NCBI GenBank assembly: GCA_965207535.1
Contig: CBDBMR010000017.1
Span: forward strand, 310,001-374,000
Source: JAJDXO01 sp965207535
GTDB taxonomy: Bacteria > Pseudomonadota > Alphaproteobacteria > Rhodospirillales > UBA2165
Length of the DNA stretch: 64,000 bases
Reading direction: 5' to 3'
Made by a program: the position numbers and the translations under genes. Positions 24,443-34,191 of the stretch are shown one piece after another. The notes under the pieces were generated by a model, which searched no databases, had not been told where the DNA came from, and saw only the letters and a program-made list of their open reading frames with translations. Position 1 is the stretch's first letter; each line of letters opens with the position of its first letter.

Positions 24443-25074
24443 TCATCGCGGTGGATGGCCCGGCCGCATCGGGGAAAGGCACGCTGACCGGGCGTCTGGC
24501 GGAACATTTTGGCTTCGCCCGCCTGGATACGGGACTTCTCTATCGCGCGGTCGGGTTCAGGATCATCGAAAAGGGCGATGACCCCAGAGAGACGGCGATC
24601 GCCGTTGCCGCGGCCGAAAGACTTCAAGCCTCGGATTTGAACAATCCGGCGCTTCGCGGGGAGGCCGCCGCGTCGGCGGCCTCGGTCGTCGCCGCCATTC
24701 CCGAGGTGCGCGAAATCCTCCGCGCGTTCCAGCAGAACTTCGCCGCGAACCCGCCGGGGGGCGCGCCGGGGGCCGTCCTCGACGGGCGCGACATCGGCAC
24801 CGTCATCTGCCCCGGCGCGGACATCAAGCTGTTTCTCACCGCAAGCCCGGAAGTCCGCGCCGAAAGGCGCGTTAAGGAGTTGCAAGCCAAAGGCCTTGAA
24901 GCTATATACACGCGCATTCTGCGGGACTTACAGGACCGCGACGCCAGGGATGCATCGCGGGCCGTATCGCCGCTGGAGCCGGCCAAAGACGCACTGGTCA
25001 TCGACACCAGTGAAAAAGACGCCGACACAGTGTTTGAAACGGCACTCGCTCATATCACGTCGCAGAATAACTAG
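24439..25074 (+). CDS. cmk: Cytidylate kinase
   Basis: 211 residues from a GTG overlapping the aroA stop. The P-loop is VDGPAASGKGTL at residues 4-15, then LDTGLLYRAVG near 28 and the CMP-binding region with LDGRDIGTVICPGADIKLFLTAS near 112-134; DLQDRDARDASRA near 165 is the lid. It phosphorylates CMP and dCMP with ATP. Translational coupling to aroA and the following rpsA reproduce the conserved aroA-cmk-rpsA order. Confidence 0.96.
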   Translation: MIIAVDGPAASGKGTLTGRLAEHFGFARLDTGLLYRAVGFRIIEKGDDPRETAIAVAAAERLQASDLNNPALRGEAAASAASVVAAIPEVREILRAFQQNFAANPPGGAPGAVLDGRDIGTVICPGADIKLFLTASPEVRAERRVKELQAKGLEAIYTRILRDLQDRDARDASRAVSPLEPAKDALVIDTSEKDADTVFETALAHITSQNN

Positions 25075-25116
25075 AGACCGGGTCCAGGCCGCCCGATGGC
25101 GGCAAGCGCCCACATT

Positions 25117-25134
25117 GCTCGTCTTCGGATGAGC
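25117..25134 (+). other. UUCG-capped hairpin in the rpsA leader
   Basis: GCTCGTC, TTCG and GATGAGC form a 7-bp stem with one G-U pair and a UUCG tetraloop, 75 nt before the rpsA start. No U run follows, so it is more likely a leader structure than a terminator. S1 is known to regulate its own translation through leader structures in other bacteria. Confidence 0.4.
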
Positions 25135-25209
25135 GCCCTCAACGTGTTGAAAGACCGCCGGAATCAACCGGCCGGCCAGTGAAACATTTATTCGAAGGAA
25201 GACCTGAAC

Positions 25210-27156
25210 ATGGCAAACGTGGATACCCACGCCGACAATCTCCCCCCGGAAATCACCGAGCAAATTGCCGGCGAAAATTTTTCCGACCTCCTCGACCAGG
25301 CATTTGAACAGGAAGAGCGCCTTCAGGGCAAAGTGGTCAACGGCCTCGTGCTGGCGGTCGAGAACGATTTCGTCCTCATCGATGTGGGATTGAAGTCCGA
25401 AGGGTCGATCCCGATCAAGGAATTTTCCGAAGCCGGCACCGCGCCGACCATCATGGCGGGCGATCGCGTCGATGTCTTCGTGGAGCGATTCGAGGGCCGG
25501 GACGGCGTCGTTGTCCTGAGCCGTGAGAAGGCCCGCCGCGAGGAAGCGTGGAACGTCCTCGAGAAAGCCTTTGAAAATGACGAAAGGGTCGAAGGCGTCA
25601 TCTTCGGCCGGGTCAAGGGCGGGTTTACCGTCGACCTCTCCGGCGCCGTTGCGTTCCTGCCCGGCAGCCAGGTGGATATCCGCCCGATCCGGGACGTGGG
25701 ACCGCTGATGGGCAGCCCGCAACCGTTCCAGATACTCAAGATGGACCGCTCCCGCGGGAACATCGTCGTCTCCCGCCGCGCGGTACTGGAGGAAACCCGC
25801 GCCGAGGAACGCTCGGAGCTGATTTCCAACCTTACCGAGGGACAGGTTCTCGAGGGCGTGGTCAAGAACATTACCGACTACGGCGCCTTCGTGGATCTCG
25901 GCGGCGTCGACGGCTTGCTCCATGTGACCGACATCGCCTGGCGGCGGATCAATCATCCGTCCGAAGCCTTGCAGGTCGGCCAGACGGTCAATGTTCAGGT
26001 GATTCGGTTCAACCCGTCGACCCAGCGAATTTCACTGGGCATGAAGCAGCTTGAAGCCGACCCGTGGGAGGGCGTCGACGCCAAGTATCCGCTCGAGGTC
26101 AAGCTGACCGGCCGGGTAACCAACATCACCGACTACGGCGCTTTCGTAGAATTGGAACCCGGCGTCGAAGGCCTGGTCCACGTCTCCGAGATGAGCTGGA
26201 CCAAGAAGAATGTCCACCCGGGCAAGATTGTCTCCACGAGCCAGGAAGTGGAAGTCATGGTCCTCGATGTCGATCGCAACAAGCGGCGCATCAGTTTGGG
26301 CTTGAAACAATGCGTGGCCAATCCGTGGACCGACTTCCTGGAAAAGTTCCCGGTCGGTTCCGAGATCGAGGGCGAAATCAAGAACATCACCGAGTTTGGG
26401 CTGTTTGTCGGCCTCAACGAGGAGATCGACGGCATGGTCCACTTGTCGGACCTGGATTGGGTGAAGTCCGGCGAACAAGCGATTGCCGGCTACAACAAGG
26501 GCGGCATGTTGAAGGTCAAGGTCCTGGACGTCGATGTCGAGAAGGAGCGGATTTCCCTCGGTGTGAAGCAGCTCACCGAAGACCCGGTCGCCGACGGCCT
26601 CGAGAAGCTCAAGAAGGGCGACATCGTCACATGCACGGTTACCGGCACCGGTGACAAGGGAATCGAGGTCTCCGTGGGCGGGGACGTTCCGGGTTTCATC
26701 CGCCGGTCCGACCTCGGCCGCGACCGCTCCGAACAACGTCCCGACCGCTTTGCCCCTGGTGAGTTGGTCGACGCGATGGTCGTCTCGGTCGACAAGGCCA
26801 ACCGCAAGATCAACCTCTCCATCAAGGCCCGCGAGGTCGAGGAGGAGAAGATCGCCATGGCGGCCTATGGCTCCTCGGACTCGGGCGCATCCTTGGGTGA
26901 CATCCTGGGCGCGGCCCTGAAGGAGAAAAGCGAGGCCGACTCCGCCGACGCCGAATCGGAGGAAACAGAAGCAGAAACGGAGGCGGAAGAAGCCGCCGCC
27001 GAAGATACGGCCGAAGCCGACGAGGCCGAGGCGCCGTCGGAGAAAGCGGCCGCCGAAGACGCGGGCGAAGCCGACGAGGCCGAGGCGCCGTCCGAAGACG
27101 CGGGCGATGCGGAAAAAGAGCCCGAAGACAAGCCTGAAGACGAGGCCAAAAGCTAG
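25210..27156 (+). CDS. rpsA: 30S ribosomal protein S1 with extended acidic C-terminus
   Basis: 648 residues; usual S1 proteins are near 560. Six S1 OB-fold repeats are visible, each with a VVKNITDYGAFVDL/GLLHVTDI-like signature (clear at residues 218-232, 303-317 and 391-405). S1 unwinds and holds mRNA on the 30S subunit. After about residue 560 comes an acidic tail of Ala, Glu and Asp containing an 18-residue repeat with the core EADEAEAPSE. GAAGGAAG precedes the ATG. It is part of the aroA-cmk-rpsA block. Confidence 0.97.
   Translation: MANVDTHADNLPPEITEQIAGENFSDLLDQAFEQEERLQGKVVNGLVLAVENDFVLIDVGLKSEGSIPIKEFSEAGTAPTIMAGDRVDVFVERFEGRDGVVVLSREKARREEAWNVLEKAFENDERVEGVIFGRVKGGFTVDLSGAVAFLPGSQVDIRPIRDVGPLMGSPQPFQILKMDRSRGNIVVSRRAVLEETRAEERSELISNLTEGQVLEGVVKNITDYGAFVDLGGVDGLLHVTDIAWRRINHPSEALQVGQTVNVQVIRFNPSTQRISLGMKQLEADPWEGVDAKYPLEVKLTGRVTNITDYGAFVELEPGVEGLVHVSEMSWTKKNVHPGKIVSTSQEVEVMVLDVDRNKRRISLGLKQCVANPWTDFLEKFPVGSEIEGEIKNITEFGLFVGLNEEIDGMVHLSDLDWVKSGEQAIAGYNKGGMLKVKVLDVDVEKERISLGVKQLTEDPVADGLEKLKKGDIVTCTVTGTGDKGIEVSVGGDVPGFIRRSDLGRDRSEQRPDRFAPGELVDAMVVSVDKANRKINLSIKAREVEEEKIAMAAYGSSDSGASLGDILGAALKEKSEADSADAESEETEAETEAEEAAAEDTAEADEAEAPSEKAAAEDAGEADEAEAPSEDAGDAEKEPEDKPEDEAKS
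27010..27099. repeat. 54-bp coding repeat in rpsA acidic tail
   Basis: Two near-identical blocks, each encoding EADEAEAPSE with flanking Ala/Glu, are spaced exactly 54 bases (18 codons) apart, suggesting recent in-frame tandem duplication. Confidence 0.7.
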
Positions 27157-27182
27157 CGGCGTCCGGGGGATGGGGCGGGCCC

Positions 27183-28094
27183 ATGGCGTTGGACACTGAC
27201 CGGATCGTCGATCGCCGCCGCCTTAAGCGCCGCCTCGGCTTCTGGCGGATCGTTGCCGTTGCGGCGCTCATCGCCTTGGTGGCCGTGGGCGCCGGCCGCT
27301 TTGGCGGGATTGGCGGCGGGTCCTATGTGGCCGCCATCGAAATCTCCAATGTCATATTTGGCGAACCGGCCCGGGATGCCGCACTTCGCCGGGTAGCCGC
27401 GGACCGCAGGGCTCAAGCGCTCATCGTCCGGATCAATTCCCCCGGCGGCACCGTTGCCGGGGGAGAGGCGCTTTTCAGTTCATTGCGGCTGGTCGCCGAC
27501 AGAAAACCCGTGGTCGCCGTCATCGGCGAGCTCGGGACCTCGGCCGGGTACATGTCGGCACTCGGCGCCGACTACATTATCGCCCGCGAAGGCTCGATCA
27601 CCGGGTCCATCGGAGTCATATTGCAGAGCACCGACATCACCGGCCTGCTGGACAAACTGGGCGTGAAGCCGGAGTCGGTCAAGAGTTCGCCCTTGAAGGC
27701 GCAGCCCAATCCGCTGGAACCGTTCTCCGAAGAAGCCCGCGCCGCCACCGAGGCGGTGGTCGCCGACATTTATGACCTATTTGTCGGCATGGTTGCCGAG
27801 CGGCGGCGGATGAGCAGGGAGCGGGTGGCCCCGTTGGCGGACGGGCGGATATTCACCGGGCGCCAAGCTCTTCGCCAAGGGCTCATCGACGGCGTCGGCG
27901 GCGAGGCGGAGGCTCGCGACTGGCTGGCCTCGGCCCACGGCATTGCCGCATCATTGCCGGTGCGGCCCGTAAAAGCGCGCCGCGATGACGGGATTCTGAG
28001 TGGCATGCTCGACGATGTATTCGGAAAAACATTGTTTTCTGAACGACTTAGACTTGACGGGTTGATTTCCCTTTGGCACCCTGAGTTCAAATAA
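27183..28094 (+). CDS. sppA: Signal peptide peptidase SppA (S49 family)
   Basis: 303 residues with one N-terminal membrane anchor (IVAVAALIALVAVGAGRFGG, residues 24-43). The S49 protease pattern is present: INSPGGTVAGGEAL near residue 85, the nucleophile Ser in GTSAGYMSALGADY near 119, GSITGSIGVI near 137, and the general-base Lys in the VKSSPLKAQPNP stretch near 167. It degrades cleaved signal peptides in the inner membrane. This is the short 36K-type form, with one protease domain. It begins 26 nt after rpsA. Confidence 0.93.
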   Translation: MALDTDRIVDRRRLKRRLGFWRIVAVAALIALVAVGAGRFGGIGGGSYVAAIEISNVIFGEPARDAALRRVAADRRAQALIVRINSPGGTVAGGEALFSSLRLVADRKPVVAVIGELGTSAGYMSALGADYIIAREGSITGSIGVILQSTDITGLLDKLGVKPESVKSSPLKAQPNPLEPFSEEARAATEAVVADIYDLFVGMVAERRRMSRERVAPLADGRIFTGRQALRQGLIDGVGGEAEARDWLASAHGIAASLPVRPVKARRDDGILSGMLDDVFGKTLFSERLRLDGLISLWHPEFK

Positions 28095-28174
28095 ACCTTG
28101 TTCGGCGTCTGGCAGCGTCGGCCAACATCTTCACCATCGGAGAATTGGCAGCGACGGGGGAGGGGCGCACTGAG

Positions 28175-28453
28175 ATGACCAAATCCGAACTCATCGCATA
28201 CTTGGCCGAGCAGAATCCCCATCTCTATCAGCGCGACGTAGAACGAATCGTAACGACAATCTTCGACGAAATTGCCGCAGCCCTCGCAAGAGGAGACCGG
28301 GTCGAATTGCGCGGCTTCGGGGCATTTTCGGTTAAACATCGCGACTCGCGCGTGGGGCGAAATCCCCGAACCGGCGAAGCGGTGCAGGTTGCGGCAAAGC
28401 GCGTTCCCTATTTCAAGACTGGAAAGCAACTCCGGGAAATGATCAACTCCTGA
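28175..28453 (+). CDS. ihfB: Integration host factor subunit beta
   Basis: 92 residues from the ATG at 28175, with GGGGGAGGGG about ten nt upstream. The DNA-bending HU/IHF fold is clear: KSELIAYLAEQNPHLYQRDVE at the start, GDRVELRGFGAFSVKHRDSR mid-protein, and the signature GRNPRTGEAVQVAAKRVPYFKTGKQLRE at the end, where the Pro intercalates into DNA. It pairs with IHF-alpha, encoded elsewhere. The sppA-ihfB-lapA order is typical of alphaproteobacteria. Confidence 0.96.
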   Translation: MTKSELIAYLAEQNPHLYQRDVERIVTTIFDEIAAALARGDRVELRGFGAFSVKHRDSRVGRNPRTGEAVQVAAKRVPYFKTGKQLREMINS

Positions 28454-28511
28454 GCCGCCGCCGGCCCAAGAGGGTCCGGGTGCGACGGCTTGCCGCAAGG
28501 AGACCAGTTCT

Positions 28512-28832
28512 TTGATCCGTGTCCTATCCTGGGTCGCCATGGTGGTCGTTGGCTTGGTAATCATCGTATTCGCCGTCGCCAATCGGTCTCCGCTGGAGAT
28601 CGATCTCTGGCCACTTCCGTTCGCACCGGTCGTGCCGAGTTTTGCCGTCGTCCTCGGCGCGGCATTCGTCGGGTTTGTCGGAGGGGGCATCATCACCTGG
28701 CTGTCCGCCGGCGGAACGCGCCGCAGGGCCCGTCAGGAACATCGGCGCGCCGATACCCTCGAAAAGGACCTGGAAACGCTCAAATCCAAGATCGACGAGC
28801 TCGACAAGAGCGGCAACACCCCCTCGGGCTAA
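28512..28832 (+). CDS. lapA: LapA-domain (DUF1049) membrane protein
   Basis: 106 residues from a TTG start with AAGGAG upstream. Two membrane spans (residues 5-23 and 43-65) are separated by NRSPLEIDLWPLPF, the family core, and followed by a cytoplasmic coiled coil rich in Arg, Glu and Lys. The Escherichia coli relative LapA works with LapB in control of lipopolysaccharide synthesis; whether that holds here is inference. It lies between ihfB and pyrF. Confidence 0.85.
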   Translation: MIRVLSWVAMVVVGLVIIVFAVANRSPLEIDLWPLPFAPVVPSFAVVLGAAFVGFVGGGIITWLSAGGTRRRARQEHRRADTLEKDLETLKSKIDELDKSGNTPSG

Positions 28833-28925
28833 CCAAAATCACTCGATCCGGCTAGAGCCGATCTTGCCGCCGCAACCCCGGGGGCTGTATAAGACGGCAA
28901 CCTCGCCAAGCCCGGAGCATTGCCA

Positions 28926-29651
28926 ATGACCCTGCCGCCTCATGAACGCGTCTTCGTCCCTCTCGATACGCCGGACCTCGGCCGCGCCAAGGCGATCGCG
29001 TCCGATGTCGCGGGTCATGTCGGCGGCGTGAAGGTTGGCAAGGAATTGTTCACGGCGCTTGGGCCCGAAGCCGTTTTGGAGATCACCGGTGGAAATATAC
29101 CGCTGTTTCTCGATCTCAAATTTCACGACATCCCGAACACGGTTGCCGGCGCCGTGCGAAGCGCGGTCAAGATGAAACCATACATGCTCAACGTCCACGC
29201 CGCGGGCGGCCGCGCCATGATGAGGGCGGCAGCCGATGCGGCCGGGGCAACAGCATCGAAGATCGGGCTTCAAAGGCCGTTGGTGCTCGGCGTCACCGTG
29301 CTCACGTCGCTTGACGACAACGACCTCGAGGACACCGGTGTCTCCGATCCGGCGCCGGATCAGGTAAAGCGGCTGGCGGCCCTCACTCAAGCGAGCGGAT
29401 TGGACGGAGTCGTCTGTTCGGGGCGCGAAATCGAAACCCTGCGAGCGCAATGTGGTCCGGACTTCAAACTCGTGGTACCTGGAATCCGGCCTGTCTGGGC
29501 GTCCACGGACGACCAGAAGCGGGTTCTCACACCCGCGGATGCCGTCAGCCGCGGAGCGGATTACCTGGTGATCGGGCGGCCGATCACCGGCGCCGCCGAT
29601 CCCGCGGAGGCCGCCTGCCGGATTCGAGATGAACTCGCCGAGGCCGCTTGA
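28926..29651 (+). CDS. pyrF: Orotidine 5'-phosphate decarboxylase
   Basis: 241 residues from the ATG at 28926; a TTG six bases earlier is weaker. It makes UMP from OMP. The catalytic motif LFLDLKFHDIPNTVAGAVR at about residues 58-76 holds the essential Asp-Lys-Asp network, and the phosphate-binding loops include VVPGIRP near 182 and YLVIGRPITGA near 214. It overlaps trpF by 23 bases, implying a common transcript. Confidence 0.96.
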   Translation: MTLPPHERVFVPLDTPDLGRAKAIASDVAGHVGGVKVGKELFTALGPEAVLEITGGNIPLFLDLKFHDIPNTVAGAVRSAVKMKPYMLNVHAAGGRAMMRAAADAAGATASKIGLQRPLVLGVTVLTSLDDNDLEDTGVSDPAPDQVKRLAALTQASGLDGVVCSGREIETLRAQCGPDFKLVVPGIRPVWASTDDQKRVLTPADAVSRGADYLVIGRPITGAADPAEAACRIRDELAEAA

Positions 29652-30312
29652 GGTAAAGATTTGCGGCCTTGACCGCCCGGAATCCGTAGCCGCCGCGGCA
29701 GCCGCCGGCGCGGACTATACAGGGTTTGTCTTCTACCCGCGGTCACCGAGAAATCTGAACCCTGCCCGTGCAGCCGAGCTCATCCGATTGGTTCCGGAGG
29801 GCGTGGTCCGGGTCGGATTGTTCGTCGACCCCAGCGACGAACAGATCGACAGTGTGCTCGAAGCAGCCTCCCTGGACCTCCTTCAACTCCATGGCGGCGA
29901 GACACCGGACCGGGCCGGAGAGATCAAGGACCGTACGGGCCTCCCGGTCATGAAGGTAATTTCCGTGGCCGGCGCGGCCGACCTCGAACGCGCCGATGAT
30001 TTCCGGGGCATCGCGGACCGCTTTCTCTTCGACGCCAAACCGCCCACGGACATGTCGGATGCGCTTCCCGGCGGCAACGCGCTGATGTTCGATTGGCAAT
30101 TGCTGTCGGAACGCCGGATCGACGCGCCCTGGATGCTTGCGGGCGGTCTGACCGACCAAAACGTGGCCCAGGCCGTCCAAATCTCGGGCGCCGGGGCCGT
30201 CGACGTATCGTCCGGGGTCGAGGACCGGCCAGGCGTGAAAAACGTCGAGAAAATTCAACGGTTTATCGGCGCGGTCCGGTCCGTGCCGATCGACGACCAG
30301 ACGATGAAATAA
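29629..30312 (+). CDS. trpF: Phosphoribosylanthranilate isomerase
   Basis: 227 residues. It converts PRA to CdRP, the third step from chorismate to tryptophan. The catalytic Cys is in VKICGLDRPES at the N-terminus; GFVFYPRSPRNL near residue 31 and the C-terminal phosphate loop with DVSSGVEDRPGVKN near 190 are family marks. The start ATG lies inside pyrF, giving a 23-base overlap. trpB and trpA follow. Confidence 0.95.
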   Translation: MNSPRPLEVKICGLDRPESVAAAAAAGADYTGFVFYPRSPRNLNPARAAELIRLVPEGVVRVGLFVDPSDEQIDSVLEAASLDLLQLHGGETPDRAGEIKDRTGLPVMKVISVAGAADLERADDFRGIADRFLFDAKPPTDMSDALPGGNALMFDWQLLSERRIDAPWMLAGGLTDQNVAQAVQISGAGAVDVSSGVEDRPGVKNVEKIQRFIGAVRSVPIDDQTMK

Positions 30313-30380
30313 CCCTCGTTGCACCGGCACCGGTGTGGTTTATTAGCGGCCGATCAAGAAACCAGGGCCACGACCACGGC

Positions 30381-31591
<1,211 letters not shown>

Positions 31592-31595
<4 letters not shown>

Positions 31596-32410
31596 GCGGT
31601 ACGCGAATATCCGCCCGCTTCGACCGGCTGAAATCGGAGAACCGTTCGGGGCTGGTCACGTTCATTACCGCGGGCGATCCCGACCGCGGGACCTCGCAAT
31701 CCATATTGGATGCGCTCCCCGAGGCCGGCGCCGATCTCATCGAATTGGGAATGCCGTTTTCCGATCCCATGGCCGATGGGCCGGCCATTCAGGCATCAAG
31801 CCTGCGGGCGCTCGAGAACGGCGCCAACATGAAGCAGACCCTGGAAATGGTGGCGTCGTTCCGAGAGAACGACGGACAGACGCCCGTCATCCTGATGGGT
31901 TACTACAATCCCATCTACGCCTACGGACCCGAAAAGTTCATGGCCGATGCCAAGAGCGCCGGCGTCGACGGCTTGATTGTCGTCGACCTGCCGCCCGAGG
32001 AGACCGAGCTCCGGCAACCTGTCGAGGCCGCCGGGCTGGACTTCATTTACCTGACCGCGCCGACCACCGGTGACGACCGTCTGCCCCATGTGGTCGAGCA
32101 CGCCGGGGGGTTCATCTACTATGTCTCGATAACGGGAATTACCGGCACCAAATCGGCCAGCGCCGGCGCAGTCGAAACGGCCGTTGAGCGAATTCGCCGC
32201 CACACCAGCCTGCCCATTGCCGTCGGATTTGGGATCAAGACCCCGGCGCAGGCAGCTGAAATCGGCAGGTTTGCCGATGCCGTCGTCGTCGGTTCCGCCT
32301 TGGTCTCTCAAATCGAGGAAAATCTGAACGGCGACGGGCCGGCGGCGGGCGCGTGCCGGGATGCCGTCCTCGGACTGGTCAGGGATCTGGCGGGCGGATT
32401 GAAGAGCTAG
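31592..32410 (+). CDS. trpA: Tryptophan synthase alpha chain
   Basis: 272 residues. It cleaves indole-3-glycerol phosphate and channels indole to TrpB. The catalytic Glu is in DLIELGMPFSDPMADGP near residue 48-64, the Asp in IVVDLPPEE near 130, and the phosphate loop GFGIKTPAQA near 211. It is translationally coupled to trpB. folC follows after only 22 nt, without the accD gene that many alphaproteobacteria carry here. Confidence 0.97.
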
Positions 32411-32432
32411 CCGGTATTTCGAGCGCACCGCC

Positions 32433-33713
32433 GTGACCGCAATTTCACTTATCGACCGGCTTAATCGGCGTCACCCCAAGGTGATCGATCTCTCCCTGGA
32501 GCGGATTCAACTGCTGCTCGATAGGCTGGGTCACCCGGAACGCAAGCTGCCGCCGGTGGTCCATGTGGCCGGCACCAACGGAAAGGGCTCGGTTATCGCC
32601 TTCCTGCGCGCGTTCGCCGAAGCCGCCGGTCTCAAGGTTCACGTTTACACCTCACCTCACCTGATACGCTTCAATGAACGAATTCGTGTTGCCGGAAATC
32701 TGATCACCGACAACCGGCTGCTTGAGCTGCTGGAGGAGTGCGAGGCGGCGGCGGGTGACGACCCCATCACTTTTTTCGAGATAACCACCGCCGTCGCCTA
32801 CCTCGCATTTTCGAGGACATCCGCGAACCTGGCGCTTATCGAAACCGGTCTCGGAGGCCGTCTGGATGCAACGAACGTTCTCGACGCGCCCGCCGTGACG
32901 GTGTTGACCCCGATCTCCCTGGATCATCAGGGGTTTTTGGGAAACGAGCTGGGCGGGATTGCCGGTGAGAAGGCCGCCATCATGAGACCCGACGTGCCGT
33001 GCATCGTTGCCCGGCAGCCGGATCAAGCGATGGCGGTTATTAGAAGAAAGGCGGACGAAATCGGCGCCGATTTATTGGTTTCGGGGCATGATTGGTCCGT
33101 CGAGCGGGAACGGGCCCGGATGGCCGTCAGAACGCCCGGCAAACTCCGGGACTTGCCCGTCCCCGTACTCGCCGGCGACCACCAGATCGAGAATGCCGCC
33201 CAGGCAATCGCGTGCCTCGATTCACTTGACGGATTCCCGGTTTCCGACACGGCCATCACCAAGGGCCTCGACGGCGCCGACTGGCCCGGCCGCCTCCAAA
33301 GACTGACAAAAGGGCCGCTGCTGGACGAACTCCCGCCAGGGTGGGAAATCTGGATGGACGGGGGGCACAACGGCGCCGCCGGGTTAGCCCTGGCCCGGCA
33401 GGCGGCGCGCTGGCAAGACCGTCCGCTGGCGCTGATGGTCGGCATGCTGAAGTCCAAGGACCCGCGGGCGTTTCTCGAACCGCTCGCGCCCCACGTCCAA
33501 CTCGCCTTGACGTTGAAAATTCCCGGCGAAGACGGCGCATGGTCCGCCGAAGACCTGGCCAAACAGGCGACGGCAGCCGGCATGACCGCGCTCGAAACCG
33601 GCGGACTTCATCCGGCCGCACGAGAAATTCCATCCCGCCTGGATCGCCCGGGCAGAATCCTGATTTGCGGATCACTCTATCTGGCGGGCGAAGTCCTCAA
33701 GACTCACGCCTGA
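32433..33713 (+). CDS. folC: Bifunctional folylpolyglutamate synthase / dihydrofolate synthase
   Basis: 426 residues from a GTG. It adds Glu to dihydropteroate and extends the polyglutamate tail of folates. The Mur-ligase-fold marks are the P-loop VAGTNGKGSVIAFLRAF near residue 46, the region TSPHLIRFNERIRV near 73, ETGLGGRLDATNV near 138, and DGGHNGAAG near 307. It ends the trpFBA-folC run. A hairpin separates it from the convergent trxA. Confidence 0.95.
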   Translation: MTAISLIDRLNRRHPKVIDLSLERIQLLLDRLGHPERKLPPVVHVAGTNGKGSVIAFLRAFAEAAGLKVHVYTSPHLIRFNERIRVAGNLITDNRLLELLEECEAAAGDDPITFFEITTAVAYLAFSRTSANLALIETGLGGRLDATNVLDAPAVTVLTPISLDHQGFLGNELGGIAGEKAAIMRPDVPCIVARQPDQAMAVIRRKADEIGADLLVSGHDWSVERERARMAVRTPGKLRDLPVPVLAGDHQIENAAQAIACLDSLDGFPVSDTAITKGLDGADWPGRLQRLTKGPLLDELPPGWEIWMDGGHNGAAGLALARQAARWQDRPLALMVGMLKSKDPRAFLEPLAPHVQLALTLKIPGEDGAWSAEDLAKQATAAGMTALETGGLHPAAREIPSRLDRPGRILICGSLYLAGEVLKTHA

Positions 33714-33733
33714 ACCGGCGGGTCCCAAGCAAA

Positions 33734-33754
33734 ACCCCGCCGCTTGGACGGGGT
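33734..33754 (-). terminator. Probable terminator of trxA
   Basis: On the minus strand ACCCCG and CGGGGT pair around a partly paired loop, followed by TTTTG. It lies in the 69-base convergent gap between folC and trxA and would end the long minus-strand array. Confidence 0.6.
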
Positions 33755-33782
33755 CTCGATGAATGGCGGACCGTAATCGGCT

Positions 33783-34100
33783 TCAGATGACCGATTCGAC
33801 CCATTCCATGAGCTTGCTCTTGGGCAGCGCGCCGACTTTCATGGAAGCGACCTCGCCGTCCTTGAAAAGCATCAACGTCGGAATTCCGCGTACGCCGTAT
33901 TTGGAGGGCGTCTCCGGATTGTCGTCGATATTCACCTTGGCAATCGTGAGTTTGTCACCGAGTTCGTTACCGATTTCGTCGAGGGACGGGGCGATCTGTT
34001 TACAGGGACCGCACCACTCGGCCCAGAAATCCACCAACACGGGGCCGGATGCTTGAAGCACATCCGAGTCGAACGACGAATCGCTTACTTCTTTGGCCAT
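33783..34100 (-). CDS. trxA: Thioredoxin
   Basis: 105 residues from the ATG at 34100, which has AGGAAA upstream; the six-residue-longer TTG start would include that site and is rejected. The redox motif WCGPCK is at about residues 30-35, FWAEWCGPCKQIAP giving the usual context, with the cis-Pro in RGIPTLMLF near 74. It reduces disulfides in the cytoplasm. It is the last gene of the minus-strand addB-addA-trxA run. Confidence 0.97.
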   Translation of the reverse strand: MAKEVSDSSFDSDVLQASGPVLVDFWAEWCGPCKQIAPSLDEIGNELGDKLTIAKVNIDDNPETPSKYGVRGIPTLMLFKDGEVASMKVGALPKSKLMEWVESVI

Positions 34101-34191
34101 AACATGTTTCCTTTCCAACGCCGCACAGCGATGCCGCTCGCGAGGGATATCATGGATGATGAAGTCAATCTATGTTCGGCCCCAATGCCCG

